Shown: piece by piece, positions 57,951-64,000 of the stretch
Numbering within the stretch: position 1 is the stretch's first letter
Layout of the letters: each line of letters starts with the position of its first letter
Assembly (NCBI GenBank): GCA_903847205.1
Contig: CAINDA010000049.1
Location: 1-64,000, forward strand
DNA: 64,000 nt
Reading direction: 5' to 3'
Source of the DNA: an uncultured Bacteroidota bacterium
GTDB taxonomy: Bacteria > Bacteroidota > Bacteroidia > 2-12-FULL-35-15
Program-made: the position numbers and the translations under genes
The notes under the pieces: model-generated
Databases searched by the model: none
What the model was told of the DNA's origin: nothing
Seen by the model: only the letters and a program-made list of their open reading frames with translations

Positions 57951-59399
57951 TTATTTTTTCTCTTTTTCTCTTTCCTTCTCTTTATCAAGCATGTCAATAA
58001 AATTACCCAATTGATCAGAGTCGATCCGCTTGGCTTTTATAATTTTATTTTCATCAAGCAGATAAATTACAGGAGTGCTGTAGATATCGTAAATCTTTTT
58101 GGTAACAGCCCTTTTGTATTGATCGGGTTCATGAACATTAATCCAGTTTAATTTATTTTCCCGTATAAATTTTTTCCATTCATCGGGTTTGTCTTCAGTT
58201 TCAATGGCAAAAACCTCAACACCTTTTGCTTTTAATTTTGTTTTATATAATTCGGAAAGCTTAGGAACCTCCTTTTTACAATGGCCGCAGCCATGATCCC
58301 AAAATATAACAATAGTATATTTTGATTTAACATCATATAAAGAAACACTTTTTCCCAAAGAATCAATCATATTTACAGAGGGAGCTTTTTTGCCTAACAG
58401 CAATGGTTTTAAAGTGAAAGCTCTATTGCTGATTTTATATAACTGGGTAGAATCAACCCAGAAGGCCTGCTTGGTCATGTAATATTTTTCTACAAGGTGA
58501 ACAAACACAGCATCCATACCCATAATATTGGAACTTTCGTAATTATAGGTAAGCCAGTAAACGATATACTTAAAAACTTCCTGATTGGCTTTTGCCTTTT
58601 CAGCAAGATAATCGGCTGAAACATTAATTGAATCGGGCGTTTGTGCAGTCATTTTTTCCATAAACTGTTTAATTTTGGTATGGAAAATCGGCGTGCGCAG
58701 CAGCCTGTCGTCGCTGAAATCAATATTATCAAAAAAATGTGCTTTGTAATAACGGTAAGCAAATGTGGTATCTTTTTTACCGTTAGCAAATAAAGGTGCT
58801 TCAGGTATTTCAGGATCTTCCATTGCTTTAAACAATTTGGCAACAAATGTTTTAGGATTATCTTTTATAAAGTTGATTTTGTAATCCTGCACCTGCTTAT
58901 CAATTACCGACATTTTATCCTGAAGTAATTTGGTGGAATCTTTATTTGTTTTGGTTGTTTTTTTATAAAGCTCCCGCAAAGGTTCAATCTCTTTTTGTTT
59001 GCCGGCCATAAAAGTTTGATAATCATAAAAAAATTTATTTTCAACAGAACCTTTTACTTTCATGTTTTTTATATAGTCGGCAGTGTCGGTTTCAAGAGAA
59101 AAATTCTGTCCGTCGTCCATTACAAAATCAAAATACTTTTTATCAGGCGGCACAAATAAATAAATCCCCTGAGGATACTTTTCAGTCCCTTTAAATACAA
59201 CTTCTCCCTTTGCATTTACTTTCGCTGAATCTTTTATGTACTGCTTGTCTCCGTAGTAGTTTGCAAGCAGACAGGTGGAACCTTCTTTTAAACCCTTGGC
59301 GGTGATTTTAATATTGTACCCCTCAGGATTTCCAGCAGCTAAATGTGCTGAAGTAAAAACAGTTAAAATAGTAACAGTTTTAGCAAAAATTAAATTCAT
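57951..59399 (-). CDS. TlpA/thioredoxin-like protein with DUF4369-DUF5106 region
   Basis: 482 residues from the ATG at 59399, which begins a signal peptide (MNLIFAKTVTILTVFTSAHL...AAG); an in-frame ATG at 59465 adds 22 residues. The N-terminal DUF4369-like beta domain (ITAKGLKEGSTCLLANYYGD...) is followed by a helical DUF5106-like region and a C-terminal thioredoxin fold (~345-475) with WDHGCGHCKKE (CxxC) and the cis-Pro loop YSTPVIYLLDE. Periplasmic thiol-disulfide exchange is inferred from the CGHC motif. Ends Lys/Glu-rich. Confidence 0.88.
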   Translation of the reverse strand: MNLIFAKTVTILTVFTSAHLAAGNPEGYNIKITAKGLKEGSTCLLANYYGDKQYIKDSAKVNAKGEVVFKGTEKYPQGIYLFVPPDKKYFDFVMDDGQNFSLETDTADYIKNMKVKGSVENKFFYDYQTFMAGKQKEIEPLRELYKKTTKTNKDSTKLLQDKMSVIDKQVQDYKINFIKDNPKTFVAKLFKAMEDPEIPEAPLFANGKKDTTFAYRYYKAHFFDNIDFSDDRLLRTPIFHTKIKQFMEKMTAQTPDSINVSADYLAEKAKANQEVFKYIVYWLTYNYESSNIMGMDAVFVHLVEKYYMTKQAFWVDSTQLYKISNRAFTLKPLLLGKKAPSVNMIDSLGKSVSLYDVKSKYTIVIFWDHGCGHCKKEVPKLSELYKTKLKAKGVEVFAIETEDKPDEWKKFIRENKLNWINVHEPDQYKRAVTKKIYDIYSTPVIYLLDENKIIKAKRIDSDQLGNFIDMLDKEKEREKEKK

Positions 59400-59873
59400 A
59401 ACAATTGATTTTTTTTGGTTAATAATAGTAAATTTTATTTCTGAAATTATTAAAACTAAACACAATTTTGGGTCAGTCCGTCATGGAGCAATTTTAAACC
59501 GAAAATTTTAAAACATAAAAGTATGTAAATTTATACTTTAAGAAAAACAAAAATTGTTAAAACAAATTAATAACGGGAATCAATCCTGAAGATAAAATTT
59601 TAATGATCCGCCTTAATCAGGACTTAAGGCAGGAGGAGCAGCAAATCCAAGAGTCGAATATTGAATTTAAAGAGGGCGTAAAATATGATTTTGAATCATC
59701 GGATTTTATCGCTGCTAATTAAATTTAAATTAACTGAAGGCCCCAAAGTGTTGTAAATATTGGCGAAATTAGGATTAAGAAAAAATAAATAGATTAATTA
59801 AATTTAAAATATTTAAATTTGTCTTACATTTTTTATAAATCTCAAATTTAATTTTTAATAAAATTCTAATTAC
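59400..59873. other. Intergenic region with a possible gene relic
   Basis: AT-rich. It holds one clean short frame (see the next entry), and ATTTAAATT words near 59720-59850. No RNA gene or two-part promoter identified. Confidence 0.4.
59603..59722 (+). pseudogene. Short ORF or gene fragment (39 aa)
   Basis: MIRLNQDLRQEEQQIQESNI then EFKEGVKYDFESSDFIAAN, stop. The frame stays open ~36 bp further upstream (ITGINPEDKIL) without another start. Base composition is more coding-like than its surroundings. It may be the 3' end of a lost gene or a tiny protein; no family recognised. Confidence 0.35.
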
Positions 59874-60923
59874 ATGAAAAAGATTTTTACATTATTATCA
59901 GGCTTTCTTTTGTTTGCTGCGTTTACTTCTAAGGGGCAGGATACCTTGCTTTATGAAGGATTTCAATTTGTTATGACAAGCTATTTGACGCATGTTACCA
60001 GCCCTCCTCCCGGAAATACCGTTGATTCACTATGGTATGATTACGATGCAGATCAATTAGCCGACGGCTCCGGAAGTTCAAAACCAAGGGAAATGGATTT
60101 TTGGCAGATCAGAGCTTTAGCTGATACAAATCTTTACGATATGCATGGTGACACAAATATAGTTATGGCAGCTAGTTCATGGTTTGGTTCTCCTGGTCAG
60201 GCTGATAACTGGCTTATAACAAAAAATATTCAGCTGGGAGCGCATGATACGCTATTTTGGAAATCAGCACCAAGTGAATTACCACGCTATTTAGATGGCT
60301 ACGAAGTAAAAATTTCTACTACTACAAATGATGACATTTCATTTCACACAGTGCTTTTCACCGCTGCTGAAATGACCGCCGTTTCTGCTGTTCCTCACGA
60401 TTCAGCCATATTTGCGAATCACACTTTTTCTTCGCCTGGCATTGTGCATGGCTTAGACGGGCATTATATTCAGTCAGGAGTAACAGCAACCAGCCCATAT
60501 ACAGGGATGCTCAGACCTTTTTCTGTACCGTTAGATGCTTATGCCAATCAAAATGTTTTTATTGCATTTCACCACAATTCGTATGATGATAATTTAATAA
60601 CATTTGATGACATTTTAATCCGCGGAACTCCTAAAAATCCAGTTGCAGGAATAAGCGAAAATAAAGCCGCAATAGCTTTAAATATTTTCCCAAACCCTTC
60701 TAATGACAATGCTCAGTTAAACTTCGAACTAGCTTCTGAAACAGCCGTGATTATCAGCGTAAGCGATATAACTGGTAAATCGGTTTATTCAGAAAATAAA
60801 GGTACATTAACTCAAGGGCGTCATTTTGCAATGATTAATTCTGCTTCTTTATCTAAAGGTTTCTATACTGTTGCTGTGCAGACTAACAATGGCAGAAGTA
60901 CTGCAAAATTAATTGTTGAATAA
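59874..60923 (+). CDS. Secreted adhesin-like (choice-of-anchor J) protein, T9SS type A cargo
   Basis: 349 residues. Signal peptide MKKIFTLLSGFLLFAAFTSK/GQ. The body (~25-250) has the cleaved-adhesin/choice-of-anchor J beta-sandwich pattern: LLYEGFQF at the start, DNWLITKNIQLGAHDTLFWK, YEVKISTTTND and VFIAFHHNSYDDNLITFDDI. The C-terminal ~80 residues are a T9SS type A sorting domain (NIFPNPSNDNAQLNFEL...KGFYTVAVQT). Likely a surface carbohydrate- or protein-binding protein. A terminator follows. Confidence 0.86.
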   Translation: MKKIFTLLSGFLLFAAFTSKGQDTLLYEGFQFVMTSYLTHVTSPPPGNTVDSLWYDYDADQLADGSGSSKPREMDFWQIRALADTNLYDMHGDTNIVMAASSWFGSPGQADNWLITKNIQLGAHDTLFWKSAPSELPRYLDGYEVKISTTTNDDISFHTVLFTAAEMTAVSAVPHDSAIFANHTFSSPGIVHGLDGHYIQSGVTATSPYTGMLRPFSVPLDAYANQNVFIAFHHNSYDDNLITFDDILIRGTPKNPVAGISENKAAIALNIFPNPSNDNAQLNFELASETAVIISVSDITGKSVYSENKGTLTQGRHFAMINSASLSKGFYTVAVQTNNGRSTAKLIVE

Positions 60924-60940
60924 TTAATTTTTCTATAAAA

Positions 60941-60977
60941 AAAATCCCCGCAGTAATTTTACTGCGGGGATTTTTTA
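60941..60977. terminator. Bidirectional terminator between adhesin-like gene and prfC
   Basis: AAAATCCCCGCAGT (60941-60954) and ACTGCGGGGATTTT (60961-60974), then T residues; A-run on the left gives T-run on the minus strand. Confidence 0.92.
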
Positions 60978-61002
60978 TTTATTTATGTGCCTGAAAAAGA
61001 TT

Positions 61003-62592
61003 TTAATTTTCTTTAAACTCAGAGATAAAATGAAATTGTAAAGCCGGGTTTTTTTCCTGAGCCATTTGCAGCGCCCATGCGGATTCCGCTAAAAAAACAG
61101 GTCTGCCTTCTTTATCTGAAGCCATATGATGTGATTTTTCAAAGATAAATTCTTCTAGTTTTTTCTTGTCTTTACTGCTTACCCAGCAGGCTTTAAAAAG
61201 AGAGATATGTTCAAAATTACAGGATGCCGCATATTCACTTTTCAAACGGTGCTGTATAACTTCAAACTGGAGGGCTCCAACGGTGCCAAGCACTTTACGG
61301 TTATCGGTTTTCTTGGTAAACAGCTGTGCAACACCTTCGTCGGTTAACTGTTCTAAGCCTTTATTTAATTGTTTTGTTTTTAAGGGATCAGCATTAACAA
61401 CATATCTGAACAGTTCCGGGGAAAATTGCGGTATCCCTTTATAATTCATTTTCTCTCCTTCTGTAAGCGTATCCCCGATTTTGAAATTGCCGGAATCATA
61501 TAAGCCGATTATATCGCCTGGATAGGCTTCGTCCACTACACTTTTTTCCTGAGCCATAAAAGCAGTAGGGTTCGAAAATTTCATTGTCCGGTTTTCACGG
61601 ACATGATAATAATTTTTATTCCGCTCAAATTTACCAGAGCATACACGTAAAAAAGCAATCCTGTCGCGGTGTTTTGGATCTAAATTGGCATGTATCTTGA
61701 AAACGAAACCGCTGAAATTTTTATCATCGGGTTTGATTATTCTTACGTCTGTTTCTCTTGGGCGGGGAGGGGGAGCTATTTTAATAAATCCGTCTAACAG
61801 TTCGCGCACTCCGAAATTATTTACAGCACTTCCGAAAAACACCGGCGAAATCATTGCTTCCAAATAATCTTCTCTTTCAAATTCAGAGTAAACCCCCTCT
61901 ATTAATTCCACATCGTGGCGTAGTGTATTGGCAAAATCTTCGCCGATAATTTCATCAATAGTACCGTCATTCAAATCCTTAATTTCAAATGAATTATCGG
62001 ATGTCTGCTTTTCACCCTGATTAAAAAGAATCAAACTTTTTTCATACAAATTATAAACGCCTTTAAATGTTTTACCAATACTGATCGGCCATGTCAACGG
62101 ACGGAGATCAATCCGCAGTTCTTTTTCAATTTCATCCAATAAATCAAAAGGGTTTTTTCCTTCACGATCCAGCTTATTGATAAATACAATTACAGGAGTA
62201 TTTCGCATACGGCATACTTCAAGCAGTTTGCGTGTCTGGGGTTCAACGCCTTTTGCGCAGTCAATCACCATTATTACACTGTCCACTGCCGTGAGTGTGC
62301 GATACGTATCTTCTGCAAAATCCTCGTGGCCGGGGGTATCCAATAAATTTATTTTAACGCCTTTATATTCAAAACCCATAACCGATGTAGCTACAGAAAT
62401 ACCACGCTGACGCTCTATTTCCATAAAATCGGACGTAGCGTGTTTTTTTATTTTGTTTGATTTAACAGCACCCGCAGTTTGGATAGCGCCTCCGAATAAA
62501 AGTAATTTTTCAGTTAATGTAGTTTTACCTGCATCTGGGTGGGATATTATACCAAAAGTTCTCCGTCTTTCTATTTCTTCTTTTATTGTCAT
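61003..62592 (-). CDS. prfC: Peptide chain release factor 3
   Basis: 529 residues, complete. GTPase motifs are all present: [10 protein letters not shown] (P-loop), RGISVATSV (switch I), DTPGHEDF (switch II), NKLDREG and domain II/III sequence typical of RF3 ([37 protein letters not shown]). RF3 recycles RF1/RF2 after peptide release. It has a separate terminator from rplS upstream, so it is likely its own transcription unit. The intergenic region 62593-62795 contains no gene and some degraded palindromic repeat wording. Confidence 0.97.
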   Translation of the reverse strand: MTIKEEIERRRTFGIISHPDAGKTTLTEKLLLFGGAIQTAGAVKSNKIKKHATSDFMEIERQRGISVATSVMGFEYKGVKINLLDTPGHEDFAEDTYRTLTAVDSVIMVIDCAKGVEPQTRKLLEVCRMRNTPVIVFINKLDREGKNPFDLLDEIEKELRIDLRPLTWPISIGKTFKGVYNLYEKSLILFNQGEKQTSDNSFEIKDLNDGTIDEIIGEDFANTLRHDVELIEGVYSEFEREDYLEAMISPVFFGSAVNNFGVRELLDGFIKIAPPPRPRETDVRIIKPDDKNFSGFVFKIHANLDPKHRDRIAFLRVCSGKFERNKNYYHVRENRTMKFSNPTAFMAQEKSVVDEAYPGDIIGLYDSGNFKIGDTLTEGEKMNYKGIPQFSPELFRYVVNADPLKTKQLNKGLEQLTDEGVAQLFTKKTDNRKVLGTVGALQFEVIQHRLKSEYAASCNFEHISLFKACWVSSKDKKKLEEFIFEKSHHMASDKEGRPVFLAESAWALQMAQEKNPALQFHFISEFKEN

Positions 62593-62795
62593 TGTATTTT
62601 ATTTAAGAAACTCTATAATTGCGGGTTGCCGGCCTAGCCTTTCAAAGGGGGTGCGATGACTTTCCTGTGTACTTCGGCAATCCTCACTATGCCTGCATGC
62701 ACTTCACAAATTTCAAATCTTTATTCATAATTGCTTTTAAGATCAAAACCTGCCTTGTTCAAGCCTAAGCCTGGATTAGGAAAGGTTACAAATAA

Positions 62796-62828
62796 AAAAA
62801 CCCCATCCGTTTCGGAAAGGGTTTTTTA
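62796..62828 (-). terminator. Terminator after rplS
   Basis: AAAACCC (62798-62804)/GGGTTTT (62820-62826) with inner TCCG/CGGA across a TTT loop; T-run on the minus strand. Confidence 0.8.
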
Positions 62829-62845
62829 TTAATATTTTAATAAAA

Positions 62846-63196
62846 TTATTGTTTTTTTTCAGAGATACGGGCAGCTTTACCAGTTAAGCCTCTCAAGTAG
62901 AACATACGGGCTCTGCGGACAACACCAACTTTGTTTACTTCAATTTTGTCAATGTATGGAGAGTGGATTGGGAATACACGCTCTACACCAACAGAGTTAC
63001 TCATTTTACGAACTGTAAAACTTTCGGTTATTCCAGAACCTTTACGCTGGATAACAACTCCTTGGTATTGCTGAACGCGTTCTTTTTCGCCTTCTTTAAT
63101 TTTATAATGAATAGTAACGGTATCTCCAGCTTTAAACTTTGGATGATTTGCTTTTGCTGACAACTGCTCCTCTGCGTATTTTAGTAAACGGCTCAT
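62846..63196 (-). CDS. rplS: 50S ribosomal protein L19
   Basis: 116 residues. L19 pattern: [76 protein letters not shown]. Part of the 50S subunit at the 30S interface. CAAATATA at 63254-63261 (TATATTTG on the minus strand) is a well-formed -7 element. A terminator separates it from prfC. Ends with EKKQ. Confidence 0.97.
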   Translation of the reverse strand: MSRLLKYAEEQLSAKANHPKFKAGDTVTIHYKIKEGEKERVQQYQGVVIQRKGSGITESFTVRKMSNSVGVERVFPIHSPYIDKIEVNKVGVVRRARMFYLRGLTGKAARISEKKQ

Positions 63197-63498
63197 AAAC
63201 TTTGATTTTTAACTATTTAGTTAGATTCTTCCCTGAAACTTTCAAAATGATTGCAAATATAGTTTATTTTTTCAGATTGAAAAGCTTTCTGTGAAAATAT
63301 TTTTTTTAATACTGATCCAGCTTTTTAAAGAGGTATAATCAGAATGGTAAAAAGGCGCATATTAATAAACCGATAAATTTATATTTTCTGTCCCATATTT
63401 TACGCATGCTGATGGTTTCTGAAGTGATAAATAAAAAACAATATCACATGCGCTGCTCTTGGTAATAATTATATATTTGCATACAAAATAAAATTAAA
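63197..63498. other. Divergent promoter region of rplS and the TPR gene
   Basis: TATATTTG on the minus strand at 63254-63261 and on the plus strand at 63472-63479. Nothing else was recognised. Confidence 0.55.
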
Positions 63499-64000
63499 AT
63501 GAAAAATCTAAAAACCTATCGTCTGCCCTTCGTTGCAGCGATTTTTCTCCTTTTGCCTTTTGCGGTATTTTCTCAGAAAGATGCTGAAAGTTTTTTAAAA
63601 AAAGGTATTGCTGAATCTAGTGCAGGTAAATACCAGGAAGCGATTTCAGACTTTGATAAAGCAATAAAAATTAATGGCGAAGACCCAACATACTATTTTA
63701 TGCGGGCAGCTGCAAAGAATGAAATAGAAGATCATAAAGGCGCCATTGCTGATTATACACTAGCTATTGAAATGAAAGCCGATTATGCAGAAGCATTCTT
63801 TTACAGGGCATACACGAAGGACATTATTGAAGATTACCAGGGTGCAATAAAGGATTACGACAGGGCAATTAAAATCAATCCTGATTACCTTCAGGCGTAT
63901 TATAACCGGGCAACAGCAAAAGATAAAACAGGTGATTTCTCTGGTGCTGTTGAGGATTACAGCCATGCAATACTTTCTAAACCCGATTATTTTACTTATT
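63499..64000 (+). CDS. Exported TPR-repeat protein (3' truncated by window)
   Basis: The 167 residues visible start MKNLKTYRLPFVAAIFLLLP with a signal peptide ending VFS/Q. At least four TPR units follow (GKYQEAISDFDKAIKING, DHKGAIADYTLAIEMKADYA, DYQGAIKDYDRAIKINPDYL, DFSGAVEDYSHAILSKPDY), each with the Trp/Leu-Gly-Tyr-Ala-Pro type pattern. Such proteins are envelope scaffolds. The frame is open to the edge. TATATTTG at 63472-63479 is the likely -7 promoter element, 19 bp before the ATG. Confidence 0.88.
   Translation, partial: MKNLKTYRLPFVAAIFLLLPFAVFSQKDAESFLKKGIAESSAGKYQEAISDFDKAIKINGEDPTYYFMRAAAKNEIEDHKGAIADYTLAIEMKADYAEAFFYRAYTKDIIEDYQGAIKDYDRAIKINPDYLQAYYNRATAKDKTGDFSGAVEDYSHAILSKPDYFTY

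Overview
The window is a 64-kb piece of a low-GC Bacteroidota chromosome. The lineage is inferred from several signals: type IX secretion (T9SS) C-terminal sorting domains on many secreted proteins, a SprB-repeat gliding-type adhesin, two-part promoters of the TTG / TAnnTTTG type, near absence of Shine-Dalgarno sequences, and families such as DUF1573, DUF4197, GloVer-repeat proteins and type B L31. No tRNA, rRNA, CRISPR array, transposase or integrase was seen.

Layout. 1-4045: 3' part of a SprB-repeat adhesin. 4.1-17.3 kb: ordinary metabolic and translation genes (NUDIX, aminotransferase, two DUF1573 proteins, valS, ElyC/SanA-like protein, DUF2265 peptidase, rpmE2, sucC) plus small conserved proteins. 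17.4-24.9 kb: two tandem GloVer-repeat secreted proteins, a divergent RsmH, and a secreted GH9 glycosidase. 25.3-27.2 kb: a cysteine biosynthesis operon (serine acetyltransferase plus cysteine synthase) preceded by a 27-codon leader peptide with four Cys codons and a Rho-independent terminator with mutually exclusive hairpins. This looks like a trp-type attenuator for cysteine. 27.6-33.9 kb: exonuclease, FAH hydrolase, DUF4197, two universal stress proteins, nucleoside phosphorylase, SirB1-like protein.

34.2-54.25 kb is the striking region: eight genes on the + strand for Sec-exported fibre-like proteins. All share one N-terminal module (NNNVGIGT...), a collagen-like Gly-X-Thr stalk, and then one of several tips: S74 intramolecular chaperone (two genes), phage tail-collar (four genes, two subtypes), beta-sandwich (one) and fibrinogen-like (one). 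Between the second and third fibre genes lies a cytoplasmic protein joining YD/RHS-like repeats to an AAA+ ATPase. The island is bracketed by two arrays of one 42-bp tandem repeat in the same orientation, and holds a 21-bp in-frame minisatellite. Constant stalk plus variable tip, with near-identical 5' halves, suggests a diversifying family of surface adhesins or receptor-binding fibres that reuses phage tail-fibre parts.

55-64 kb: persulfide-dioxygenase/rhodanese-like protein, two T9SS cargo proteins, a TlpA-like thioredoxin protein, prfC, rplS, and the start of a TPR protein. Intergenic regions are rich in short dispersed palindromic or word-like repeats, some of which have become coding sequence, notably in signal peptides and T9SS domains.
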